Positions 26,312 through 35,050 of a stretch of DNA of 64,000 nt are shown piece after piece (positions within the stretch are counted from its first letter, which is position 1; each line of letters starts with the position of its first letter). The stretch comes from Pseudomonas fluorescens HK44 (GTDB taxonomy: Bacteria; Pseudomonadota; Gammaproteobacteria; Pseudomonadales; Pseudomonadaceae), in NCBI RefSeq assembly GCF_000217955.3, contig NZ_AFOY02000015.1:62001-126000 (forward strand), written 5' to 3'. A model generated the notes under the pieces. The model worked only from the letters and a program-made list of their open reading frames with translations, was not told the DNA's origin and made no database searches. The position numbers were made by a program, and so were the translations under genes.

Positions 26312-28990
26312 CTATTGATTCGTCAGCGCGCTGGATGATGCTGTATTGACAGGGCCTGGCTGTGCATTGCCTGAAGTTGTAGCTTGCGTGACGCCTTTTT
26401 TCAAAAACAACCAGTTCGACGCCTGCAAGCCGTCGAACTTGATCGTATAGCGTCCATCAAGGTAGGTGGCGGGTAGCTTCTTCATTTGTCCAGGGATGCC
26501 GTGGGTGAACAGCGTCAAGCCTTGCGGCGCCTGGATTGTCAGGGTGCCTTCGAGGGGCTCGACATAAAAAGGTGTTTTGCTGTCGTCTTTGGGGATGGCA
26601 CGGGTACCCAGCGAAATCAGTAAATCCTGCGATCGGCAGACAGGCGCGTCGTCCAGGCTTTGCACCACCACACTGGCATTAGCGGTCTTCACTTGAACCT
26701 GGATGTTGCCAAGGCTGATCGACTCGCCGCCGATCCAGCCGGTTGCTGCTTGGGTGCGTGGCGTATTGATGGTGTAGATGCCTAGTTTCCAGTTGCGCTT
26801 TAACTCGCCAGTGTCTGTCGTGGACTCGCTGGCATTGGCGTCCAGCAGCGACTGGTTGGGGTCATGAAACACCTGTGCATTGCTCGGGATAGCACTCTGT
26901 TGCAACCAGGGCAATTGCGGCGTCTGTGGCATGGCGATTTCCAGCTTGCCTTTCTCCATGGCTGTGCGCAGTAGAGCCGCGTTGGCTGGTGTGATGCGTT
27001 GGTTGAATAGGGTGCTTGGCGTCGGCGCGAAGACATAGGTCGTTGTTGCTTCGCGAACGTCTGCACGGCGATAAAGCAAGGCGGCGGCGGGCAGGGTGGC
27101 CAGCATTGCAGGGTCGTTATAGGCGTGCCAGTTGTCGGCAGTTATCCATTCGCCGGTTAGCGGCTCCTGGCTGTAGGCATATTGCATCAGTGCATCCCAG
27201 CCTTGGTGGCTGGCGGTGCCGGCCATATAGAGTGGCAGCGAGTGGCGGTCAGGTGCCGGGAAAGGTTCAGTGTTCCACTCGGTGACGGTCAGGGGTTTGC
27301 CTATGACTTGGCCGGCGGCAATCCAGTTCAGTAAACCGTCGCTGGTGAGCGGGTTTTTCTCTAGCTGTCCAGGGCCACCGTAGCTATGGACGTCGATCAG
27401 GTCGCCGGCGGTAAGGGCCGGTAGGGAGCTTAGGCTGTCGCCGCCCCAGCTACTGGTCGTGGCGATGGGTACCTTCACTCCTAATTCACGTAGGTGCTGA
27501 ATCATGTCTACGTTGAAACGTCGCTCCAAATCGTTAAGGAACAGCTTGGCGGGGCCTGGCTCCCAGGAGCGCCAGGTCTGGCTCGCAGATAGATTGTGCT
27601 GGTTCGCAAAGGCCTTGGCCTCGGCCATGTAGATCTGGTTGTGCTTTGGCACTTGTTTGTCTGGTAATAGGGCGTTGCCAAAGTGCTGGGTGACATCGTT
27701 TTCGTTGGTAATCAGTACGGCGGCGATCGCCGGATCGTCTTTGTAGGCGAGTCCGGTGTAGGTGTTTACATGGGTCAAATAGGCTTGGGCAAAGCGCTTC
27801 ATTGCCTGCTGAATGGTGATGTTTACATAGGCATAGCCCTTGAGATCGGCGTTGTTCTTGCCATTCTTTGGCATTTCATCGAAGCCATAGATGTTGTCGT
27901 TTGCAGTTAAGGCTCGCTCGACGTGCATATCGAGCCATACATAAATGCCCTCGTCTTTGAGGCACTTGATCCACCAGTCGATTTTTTTCAGTGAGTCCGG
28001 GCTTAGTTGCTGAGTGTCATGCGTGAGGTTGCTGTCGCGAAAGATGTTTGGGATGACCCATGGGGAGTCATGGTGGTGCAGTCGTACGAGATTGAAACCG
28101 AGTGCCGACAGACGTTTGGCCTGCAGCTTGATTGCATCGTCTGGCGTACGAAACAGCGTATAGGCCGTCAGGTTAGTGCCCCAGAAGCGCGCTGGGGTGT
28201 TGTCTGCGAATAACAGTTGCTCGCCGGATACTTTGACGAAGCCGCGCTTGCCTGCAGGTTTTTCGTGAGCGTTAAGAAAGGACAGATCGACCGGCGAGGT
28301 TTTCCAGTCGAGCGTGTCACTCGGCCAGCTCCTTGTGTCCGCCAGCCCGAAGCGCTCGGTTGTGGTCGGACCGAGTACCACATCGCCAGATATGCTCAGG
28401 GTGGCTTTGAAATTTTGGCGGCCGGGTTTGATCGTGTTCTTGTAAAAAAAAGCACGCACCTGAGATTTATCACCCGGTTCAAAGTACACACTTGCCAGGG
28501 CAGGCTCAAAACGCATCTCGATGCGTCGGGTTTGTGTATTCCCCCAGGACCAGCCGCGGTTGTCGGGTAGCAAAGCCGGCTCACCCATTTCTCCATCGTA
28601 AAGGGCAGGATCGAACTTGAAGACGATGCCCCCGCCCATCACATCCGGCATCATGCTGTGTGCATCCAGGGCAATGTTCCAGGTCAACTTCTGCTCGTCT
28701 TCCTTCTGAATCTGCGCAGTCACGTCGAAATCCAGGTTTTTGTTCTTGCCTGCAAGGGAGTAGCTATAAGGGGTGTTCACTTTGAATGCGGTCGGCAAAT
28801 CCGTCCATTCCCAGTTGCTCCCCCAGAAGGCGAATGAAGAAGAAACTACAGGGTTGCCACCGCGCGCCAGCATTGGCAGACCGCTGCGCTCATCCACGCT
28901 GGAGACCCAGTCCGACGCCCAGGTGCTAAACGGCCAAATAGCAAGGAGAACCACTAGCAGCATATGGGCGCGGTGAAAAAAAGAGGTCAT
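26312..28990 (-). CDS. Secreted glycoside hydrolase (clan GH-A-like)
   Basis: Large protein of 892 residues with a signal peptide (HRAHMLLVVLLAIWPFSTWA). A beta-rich N-terminal domain spans about 25-240 and a TIM-barrel-like domain about 250-650. Blocks consistent with clan GH-A enzymes are FNLVRLHHHDSPW, VLITNENDV (candidate acid/base Glu) and LTVTEWNTEPF (candidate nucleophile Glu). A C-terminal beta domain follows. It is probably a periplasmic or secreted enzyme that trims or degrades the locus's own polymer, comparable in role to PslG but unrelated in size. The exact GH family was not determined. It starts five bases after the polymerase gene stop. Confidence 0.75.
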   Translation of the reverse strand: MTSFFHRAHMLLVVLLAIWPFSTWASDWVSSVDERSGLPMLARGGNPVVSSSFAFWGSNWEWTDLPTAFKVNTPYSYSLAGKNKNLDFDVTAQIQKEDEQKLTWNIALDAHSMMPDVMGGGIVFKFDPALYDGEMGEPALLPDNRGWSWGNTQTRRIEMRFEPALASVYFEPGDKSQVRAFFYKNTIKPGRQNFKATLSISGDVVLGPTTTERFGLADTRSWPSDTLDWKTSPVDLSFLNAHEKPAGKRGFVKVSGEQLLFADNTPARFWGTNLTAYTLFRTPDDAIKLQAKRLSALGFNLVRLHHHDSPWVIPNIFRDSNLTHDTQQLSPDSLKKIDWWIKCLKDEGIYVWLDMHVERALTANDNIYGFDEMPKNGKNNADLKGYAYVNITIQQAMKRFAQAYLTHVNTYTGLAYKDDPAIAAVLITNENDVTQHFGNALLPDKQVPKHNQIYMAEAKAFANQHNLSASQTWRSWEPGPAKLFLNDLERRFNVDMIQHLRELGVKVPIATTSSWGGDSLSSLPALTAGDLIDVHSYGGPGQLEKNPLTSDGLLNWIAAGQVIGKPLTVTEWNTEPFPAPDRHSLPLYMAGTASHQGWDALMQYAYSQEPLTGEWITADNWHAYNDPAMLATLPAAALLYRRADVREATTTYVFAPTPSTLFNQRITPANAALLRTAMEKGKLEIAMPQTPQLPWLQQSAIPSNAQVFHDPNQSLLDANASESTTDTGELKRNWKLGIYTINTPRTQAATGWIGGESISLGNIQVQVKTANASVVVQSLDDAPVCRSQDLLISLGTRAIPKDDSKTPFYVEPLEGTLTIQAPQGLTLFTHGIPGQMKKLPATYLDGRYTIKFDGLQASNWLFLKKGVTQATTSGNAQPGPVNTASSSALTNQ

Positions 28991-28995
28991 GAGCG

Positions 28996-30522
28996 TTACC
29001 AGGGTTGAAGGTTGGCGCTCGCAGTGCTTGCAGTCTCAGTGCGCTTGAGCCTGCGCACCCTCTGAGCATAGGCCACACCCAGTCCGGCCACCGACCAATA
29101 CACCACGGGGATCACCGTGATACTGCTAACGGTAAAGATGGTCACCAGTATCCCGGCCAGTACCGCCAACAGCGCACGTCCGAGTCGGCGCGCCTCATCG
29201 TCTTTGTTGGGGACCGAACGCATTGCTGTGCGGATGCCGAGCAGCACAGTGGCGAAAAAAACCACGAATAGCGTCAATCCGATCAGGCCGATGTCCAGCG
29301 CCAGGCCGATATAGGTATTCACAATATCGATGATGCCCTCGCCCTGAATCATGGACTGCATCTCAGGAGTGCTGCGGTAATCGAAAGAGCCCAGCCAAGG
29401 GTTGCGCTGGATGACGATCACTGAGTTATCAATCAAGCGCTGCCGGTACGTGATGTTCTCTACCTCTACCGTACCGATGAACGGTAGCAGGTCCAGGAGT
29501 TTTTGCCCGCCAGGCACGATGGCCAGCAGGGGAAGGGCGAGCAGTCCGGCGATTGCCAGAAGCATCAGGCGTTTGACAGCTTTACGGCCGGTGCCGATGA
29601 ACACGGTGATCATGACGGCTGCACCGATCCAGGGGCCACGCGACAGCGGTGCAAACAGACCGCCAGCCAGCAAGAGCGCGCCGAGGCATTGCTGCAATCG
29701 GCTGCGTACGCTCTCGCGCAAGAACAGGTAAAAGCCGATGGCCACGCTAATGACGTAACCCAGTGCGATTGCCTGGCCGGTGGTGGCACTGGCGCGTAAT
29801 GAATCACCACGATTCAAGTAGCCGGACATTTCCCAGTGCATGTCCAGAGCGACAATCAGCGCGTTGTACAGCAGCCAATGGCGGGCAAATTCGACGAGAC
29901 CAATAAGCGCCAGCACCATGGCGGCGAGTACAAATCCCAACAGAGCATCCTTGAAGTCGCTGAGTTCCTTCAGTGCCCTGCTGGCAACGTAGTAAGGCAA
30001 AAAAACGTCTATGAACAGGTAGAGCGTCTGGCGCAAGGTGTCGGTCAGCGTGGTATCACGCAGGTAAAGCAGGCTCGTCAGCAAGAGGTAGGCCGCTAGC
30101 AGTTTGTCAGGCCAGATGCGTCCGAAGCTCAGTGTGCTTGCTTGCCTGCGTAGCATGAAAAAAGCCGGCAACAACAGACACAATGTGAGCAGACGAATAT
30201 GGTTAAGTGCAAAAAAATAGTTGATCAGGCCGAAGCCGGGAATCTGTGCCGGGGCCGGCGGGATGAGAAACAGCAGAAGGAAAAACAGTGCCAGAGGATT
30301 GCGTTCGCGTTGTCGTGCGACGGTCAAAATGATAGCGGCAATGCCCGCGTACACCCAGAAACTGTGCGAGACAAAGGCCAGTAGCGTCAATGCGAACCAC
30401 AGATTGCGGCGACGAGTGAAGTCGTGGTGTGGGATCAGGTCTACTGCTGGTCGACGCGCTAGGGCAAAAACGATGCCAGCTAAAACTAGAATGACGATTA
30501 ACGCGCGAAAGTGCTCAGGCAT
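28996..30522 (-). CDS. O-antigen ligase/Wzy-like polysaccharide polymerase
   Basis: Polytopic membrane protein of 508 residues with about eleven to twelve hydrophobic segments and a large periplasmic loop around residues 340-410, which contains the Wzy_C-like stretch GGQKLLDLLPFIGTVEVENI and NPWLGSFDYRSTPEMQ. It probably polymerises the repeat units delivered by the flippase encoded next door on the opposite strand. It forms a minus-strand pair with the glycosidase gene (five-base gap). Ligase versus polymerase cannot be told from sequence; context favours polymerase. Confidence 0.8.
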   Translation of the reverse strand: MPEHFRALIVILVLAGIVFALARRPAVDLIPHHDFTRRRNLWFALTLLAFVSHSFWVYAGIAAIILTVARQRERNPLALFFLLLFLIPPAPAQIPGFGLINYFFALNHIRLLTLCLLLPAFFMLRRQASTLSFGRIWPDKLLAAYLLLTSLLYLRDTTLTDTLRQTLYLFIDVFLPYYVASRALKELSDFKDALLGFVLAAMVLALIGLVEFARHWLLYNALIVALDMHWEMSGYLNRGDSLRASATTGQAIALGYVISVAIGFYLFLRESVRSRLQQCLGALLLAGGLFAPLSRGPWIGAAVMITVFIGTGRKAVKRLMLLAIAGLLALPLLAIVPGGQKLLDLLPFIGTVEVENITYRQRLIDNSVIVIQRNPWLGSFDYRSTPEMQSMIQGEGIIDIVNTYIGLALDIGLIGLTLFVVFFATVLLGIRTAMRSVPNKDDEARRLGRALLAVLAGILVTIFTVSSITVIPVVYWSVAGLGVAYAQRVRRLKRTETASTASANLQPW

Positions 30523-30618
30523 GGATTATTGAACTCATGGATTGGTGAGCAACGGCTAGTGAGATGACCAATTGTAGCTATAGTAACGTGCGTACCATTT
30601 GAGTTCGGGATTGATGTC

Positions 30619-31995
30619 ATGCCTCCAATTGATTTATCGCCATCGGTGAGCCTTCGCAGGCGAGCGATATCTGCTGGGGCATGGAATCTGGGTGCGCTTG
30701 TTGCCTCTCAAGCAATTCGCTTGGGCGGCAACCTTGTAATGGCCCGTCTGCTGATGCCGGAAATTTTCGGCGTAATGATCATCGCCACCACCGTTTCGGT
30801 GGTTCTGCACTTGCTTTCCGATGTCGGTTTGCGCCAGAACATTATCCAGAGCCCGCGTGGCGACGATCCAGTGTTTCTCAATACCGCCTGGACAGTGCAG
30901 ATCCTGCGTGGCGTTGTCCTTTTTGCTTCGACACTTCTAATCGCAGGCTTCACCTGGTGTGCACAAGTCATCAATCTGTGGTCGGCCAATTCCACCTATG
31001 CCGCACCGGAGTTGCCGCTGGTGTTGGCCTTTACCGGTTTTACCGCGATCATCTTTGGGTTCCAGTCGACGAAACTCGACTTGGCAGTTCGCGCTTTCCA
31101 GCAAAAGAAAGTGGTGCTCCTCGACTTTGCGTCCCAGCTTGCGGGCCTGCTGGTGATGCTGGGCATCGGTTATTTCACCAGGTCTGTCTGGTCGCTGGTG
31201 ATTGCAGGTCTGGTCTCGGCCATGGTCGGTACTGTTATTGGTCATCTATGGTTTCAGGGCCCGCCTAACCGTCTACAGTGGGACCGCTCTGCGCTCCAAG
31301 AGTTAGTCGTCTTCGGCCGTTGGATACTGTTGTCTTCGGCAGTGGGAGTATTGGCCATGTATGGTGATCGCATCTGGTTCGGCGGCAGCATGTCGGCCAC
31401 TGAACTGGGCGTCTACTCCATTGCGGTGCTGATTTTGGGCACTCTTCAAACCGCAGTGCTTAGGTTGGTCGGGGCCGTGGCCCTGCCAGCCTTCAGTGAA
31501 GCCTCAAGAAGTAATGACACCGCGCGGCTCCGCGTTTTGTATTACCGCTTCAGATTGATTTTCGATCTTGCTTTGCTGTTTGTCTGTGGAGTGTTCTTGA
31601 CCGTCAGTCCGCTCATCGTTGGTGGGTTATATGATGAGCGTTATGCCGCTGCCGGCACCATGATGGCCATTCTTTCACTTTCTTTTTTCACATTGCGCTA
31701 CACGGTGGCGCATCAAGTTTGGCTTGCCTTGGGACTCACAAAGTACCAAGCCATGGATAACATTATTCGCATTGTCTCGTTATGGGTGCTACTGCCGCTG
31801 CTGCTGGCGATTGGCGGGGTAAAATATGCGATTTGGGGCGTTGCCCTGCATACGTTCCCTACGCTTGTCCTGGTTGTTTATGTCAATTGTCGTGTGGGGC
31901 TGTTCGATCTCAAGCGTGAACTTGTGGTGCTGCCAATGCTGGCGGTGGGGGCGTTGTGTGGAGAGTTAGTGTTGGGCGTTGCTAAATGGCTTTGA
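30619..31995 (+). CDS. Oligosaccharide flippase (Wzx-like)
   Basis: Membrane protein of 458 residues with about twelve to fourteen segments, of the polysaccharide-synthase/MATE-like flippase family. The N terminus (SLRRRAISAGAWNLGALVAS, then QAIRLGGNLVMARLL) is typical. It would flip undecaprenyl-linked repeat units across the inner membrane. It is divergent from the polymerase gene and opens a plus-strand run of glycosyltransferase genes. Confidence 0.88.
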   Translation: MPPIDLSPSVSLRRRAISAGAWNLGALVASQAIRLGGNLVMARLLMPEIFGVMIIATTVSVVLHLLSDVGLRQNIIQSPRGDDPVFLNTAWTVQILRGVVLFASTLLIAGFTWCAQVINLWSANSTYAAPELPLVLAFTGFTAIIFGFQSTKLDLAVRAFQQKKVVLLDFASQLAGLLVMLGIGYFTRSVWSLVIAGLVSAMVGTVIGHLWFQGPPNRLQWDRSALQELVVFGRWILLSSAVGVLAMYGDRIWFGGSMSATELGVYSIAVLILGTLQTAVLRLVGAVALPAFSEASRSNDTARLRVLYYRFRLIFDLALLFVCGVFLTVSPLIVGGLYDERYAAAGTMMAILSLSFFTLRYTVAHQVWLALGLTKYQAMDNIIRIVSLWVLLPLLLAIGGVKYAIWGVALHTFPTLVLVVYVNCRVGLFDLKRELVVLPMLAVGALCGELVLGVAKWL

Positions 31996-32076
31996 TTTGA
32001 TCTACGTCTCTTGCTGTTTCCAATGCGGTGACAGACTGTCTTCAAACGCAACCTCGATGGCGTGGAGATTTGAATC

Positions 32077-32246
32077 ATGAGTGAACTTAATTTGAATACA
32101 TCTGTAATCGGTCGTAGAGGCTTCCTCCAGGCGTTTGCCCTGTTGAGTCTAGGGGGGCTGATATAGCGTTTTCCGAGATCGAGCGTCATCTGCCGGAGGC
32201 CATGGCTATTTTAGATCTTCCGTCGGATTCGGGATTCAAGATGTAG
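32077..32246 (+). pseudogene. Frameshifted small ORF with a twin-arginine signal
   Basis: ATG 32077 opens a frame reading MSELNLNTSVIGRRGFLQAF followed by ALLSLGG and a TAG at 32164. The twin-arginine-like motif GRRGFLQ plus hydrophobic stretch resembles a Tat signal. If the run of six G at 32152-32157 had seven, the frame would continue through ADIAFSEIERHLPEAMAILD to a stop at 32246, and it shows further readable codons beyond. It is therefore probably the damaged 5' end of a secreted-protein gene lost from the locus. The family was not recognised. Confidence 0.45.
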
Positions 32247-32327
32247 ATTGATGGAAAATTGCTTGGCTGGAAGTGCTTTTAATTTGAATAGGCACCTCTC
32301 GTTTTCAGCGGTTTTGGAGGCGATCTA

Positions 32328-33431
32328 ATGAAAGTGACTTTTGTGTTGCCGGTGGTGAATATGTCGGGTGGAATTCGCGTCGTTGCAATTTACGCTAAGG
32401 CATTGTTTGAAATGGGGCATGATGTAACACTCGTTTCCCCGCCTGCACCTCCTATTCCGCTGAAAAGGAAAATGAAGAGTTTCATCAAGGGTGAGGGGTG
32501 GCCGATAAGCGAGAGAAGTCCATCGCATTTAGACGGTCTCGGTCTTGATCACCGGGTGATAGAAAAATACAGGCCTATTTTGGATTCGGATGTTCCAGAT
32601 GCAGATGTTGTAATTGCAACGTGGTGGGAAACGGCTGAGTGGGTGAATTCTCTAGGTCAGGCTAAGGGTGTAAAAGTGTATTTTGTGCAGGGGCATGAAG
32701 TGTTTCCTAATTGCCCAGTGGATAGGGTTATGGCGACGTATAAAATGCCTTTGCATAAGATAACTATTTCGAAGTGGTTGGCTGATGTAATGAGCATGGA
32801 GTATGGCGACTCTAATGTTAGCTTGGTTGGGAATAGTGTCGATCATCAGCAGTTCTTCTCCGCGCCGAGGGGAAAACAACGTTGCCCAACAATCGGTTTT
32901 TTGTATCATGAAGCGCCACTTAAGGGGGTTGATGTTGCGCTTCAGGTAGTTTCTTTGCTCGAGAAGAAATTTTCAACACTTCGAGTTATAACCTTTGGAA
33001 GTGCTCCTCCTAGTGGTTTTTTCAAGCTTCCCGCGAGTCTGGAATTTTATCTTTCTCCCGATCAGGATCGTGTTCGTGATTTATATGCGCAATGTGATGT
33101 CTGGCTCGCAGCAAGCCGGAGTGAAGGCTTTAATCTGACAGCGATGGAAGCAATGGCATGCAGGGCACCGGTAGTTTCAACGCGTACGGGCTGGCCGTTA
33201 GAGGCGATATCCTGTTTCAAAAACGGCGTACTGGCCGATATCGATGATATTGATGCCTTGGCTCGTGGTGTTGAACGGCTATTGACGTTAGACGAGTTGG
33301 AGTGGCGTGCGGTTTCAGAAATGGCATGTCAAACGGTGGCCTCAAGTTCTTGGGAAAACTCTGCAAAGTTATTTGAAGCGGCACTTAATAATGCGTGTGT
33401 GAGGAGCTTTCCTGAGTGGCGGTTGTTTTAA
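32328..33431 (+). CDS. Glycosyltransferase family 4
   Basis: GT-B glycosyltransferase of 367 residues. The N-terminal domain begins KVTFVLPVVNMSGGIRVVAI, and the C-terminal donor domain has SRSEGFNLTAMEAMACRAPV, the EX7E-like motif of GT4 enzymes. The gene is clearly lower in GC than the flippase gene and the genes after 33512, which suggests separate acquisition. The ATG lies seven bases after GGAGGC. It adds a sugar to the lipid-linked repeat unit; donor and acceptor are unknown. Confidence 0.85.
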   Translation: MKVTFVLPVVNMSGGIRVVAIYAKALFEMGHDVTLVSPPAPPIPLKRKMKSFIKGEGWPISERSPSHLDGLGLDHRVIEKYRPILDSDVPDADVVIATWWETAEWVNSLGQAKGVKVYFVQGHEVFPNCPVDRVMATYKMPLHKITISKWLADVMSMEYGDSNVSLVGNSVDHQQFFSAPRGKQRCPTIGFLYHEAPLKGVDVALQVVSLLEKKFSTLRVITFGSAPPSGFFKLPASLEFYLSPDQDRVRDLYAQCDVWLAASRSEGFNLTAMEAMACRAPVVSTRTGWPLEAISCFKNGVLADIDDIDALARGVERLLTLDELEWRAVSEMACQTVASSSWENSAKLFEAALNNACVRSFPEWRLF

Positions 33432-33511
33432 GCGGAGCTTGAATGATGTCGATTTGTAAATGGTTTTGTAATCCGACGCTGAGAGTTCAGCACTTTTGGG
33501 GGGGCGATCTA

Positions 33512-34468
33512 ATGATTAGTGCTCCTCTTGATGTGTTAGTGGTTAACTACAATACAGCGACTCTGCTGCAACCCATGTTTAATGCGTTGCGCGAGTCAAA
33601 TAGTGCGGATCGAACGCGCTATTTAGTGGTGGACAATGCCTCTGCCGATAATTCACTGGAGTGCCTGGCAACTATTTGTCCAGAGGCAATTCTGCTGGCC
33701 AATGAAAATAATGTTGGCTTTGGTCGTGCCAACAATCAATTGGTTGAGCACCTGCAGGGCAAGTACGCGTTGCTCCTCAATACCGATGCCTTCGTTGCTG
33801 CTGATACCCTGAGCAAGACCCTTGATTACATGGAGGCTCACCCTGATTGCGGAGTCCTCGGCGTTCGGTTGGTTGGGCGCGAGGGTGATTTGCAGCCCTC
33901 CTGTCGCTATTTTCCGACACCATTGAATGTCTTCCTCTCGCGTACAGGGCTTGAACGCTTTTTCCCTGTGGTGAAGAGGGTCGACGACATGGACTGGGAT
34001 CATGCCTCGGTCCGTGAGTGCGACTGGGTGCCCGGCTGCTATTACTTGATCCGCCGTGAAGTCATCGATCAGATTGGCTTGTTCGACCCGCGCTACTTTC
34101 TTTACTACGAGGAGGTCGATCACTGCAAACGCGTTAAACAGGCCGGTTGGAAGGTGGTTTATTACCCGCATACCACGGTGGTGCATATCGGTGGTGAAAG
34201 TGCCAAATCGGTTGTCAAACTCAATGTGGTCAGTCGACAGATACCCAGGTTACAAATCGAAAGCGAGCTTTTGTACTTTCGCAAGCACCACGGTCTACTG
34301 GGTTTGGCCTCACATATGTTGCTGGTGAGCCTGGGTGATCTGATTCTGGCGCTCAAGGCTCTATTGAAAGGCCGCGGCCGGGCTGCCATAGGGGCGTGTT
34401 GGCAGCATGCTCGTGATACTTGGGCGTTGCTGCGCGATACCCAATTTGCTAGCCAACCAACACGGTAG
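33512..34468 (+). CDS. Glycosyltransferase family 2 (rhamnosyltransferase-like)
   Basis: GT-A glycosyltransferase of about 318 residues. Motifs include VLVVNYNTATLLQPM at the N terminus, NVGFGRANNQL, the acidic motif LLNTDAF, and the later ECDWVPGCYYLIRREVIDQI and YYEEVDHCKR. This layout is that of rhamnosyltransferase-type GT2 enzymes. The longer frame from 33443 is rejected: ATG 33512 has the sequence GGCGATCTAATG in common with the start of the preceding gene. Confidence 0.87.
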   Translation: MISAPLDVLVVNYNTATLLQPMFNALRESNSADRTRYLVVDNASADNSLECLATICPEAILLANENNVGFGRANNQLVEHLQGKYALLLNTDAFVAADTLSKTLDYMEAHPDCGVLGVRLVGREGDLQPSCRYFPTPLNVFLSRTGLERFFPVVKRVDDMDWDHASVRECDWVPGCYYLIRREVIDQIGLFDPRYFLYYEEVDHCKRVKQAGWKVVYYPHTTVVHIGGESAKSVVKLNVVSRQIPRLQIESELLYFRKHHGLLGLASHMLLVSLGDLILALKALLKGRGRAAIGACWQHARDTWALLRDTQFASQPTR

Positions 34469-34476
34469 GTCAACTT

Positions 34477-35001
34477 ATGTTCGAAAATATACGTGCTGAC
34501 TTGCGTGCATATGCTGGTGATTGGGCTGCTCAGGGGTTCTGGGTGATGCTGGTTTATCGCTTTGGGCGCTGGCGCTACGGAGTGCGCCCAGCATTGTTGC
34601 GTAAGTTGCTCTCCTTTATATACAAAGTGCTCTTCAAATTGGTGCAGATCGTGACGGGTGTCGAGCTGCCGTGTGAGGTGGTGATCGGGCGCAACTTCGT
34701 CATCGATCATTTCGGCGGAATCGTGATCAGTGGTTATGCTCAGTTTGGCGATGATTGCCGCATCCGCAATGGCGTGGTCGTGGGGCTCAAGAATGTGGAT
34801 GAGCCGATTGCCCCGGTGATGGGTAACAATGTTGATATCGGTGCCGGGGCCAAGGTGCTGGGCAATATCCGCATTGGTAATAACGTCGTGATTGGTGCCA
34901 ATGCCGTGGTGCTGACAGATGTACCGGACGACTCGGTGGCAGTGGGCGTGCCTGCGACTATCAAGAAAAGGCAGCGCGCAGAAGCAAGGGAATGCTTATG
35001 A
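34477..35001 (+). CDS. Hexapeptide-repeat serine O-acetyltransferase-like protein
   Basis: Protein of 174 residues. A helical N terminus (MFENIRADLRAYAGDWAAQG) is followed by left-handed beta-helix hexapeptide repeats (GRNFVIDHFGGIVISG, VDIGAGAKVLGNIRIGNNVV, IGANAVVLTDVPDDSVAVGV). It resembles CysE in layout, but such genes within exopolysaccharide loci usually O-acetylate sugars. It begins eight bases after the GT2 gene. A remnant of a second gene of this family is at 37082-37219. Confidence 0.85.
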   Translation: MFENIRADLRAYAGDWAAQGFWVMLVYRFGRWRYGVRPALLRKLLSFIYKVLFKLVQIVTGVELPCEVVIGRNFVIDHFGGIVISGYAQFGDDCRIRNGVVVGLKNVDEPIAPVMGNNVDIGAGAKVLGNIRIGNNVVIGANAVVLTDVPDDSVAVGVPATIKKRQRAEARECL

Positions 35002-35045
35002 ACCATCCGGTGGACGATATCGAGCAGTTTTACATCGCTGAGTGA
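34998..35045 (+). other. Very short ORF overlapping the acetyltransferase stop
   Basis: An ATGA overlap at 34998-35001 opens a 15-codon frame (MNHPVDDIEQFYIAE) that stops just before the next glycosyltransferase start. It may couple translation between the two genes, or be the leftover N terminus of a deleted gene. The sequence alone cannot decide. Confidence 0.25.
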
Positions 35046-35050
35046 ACTCA

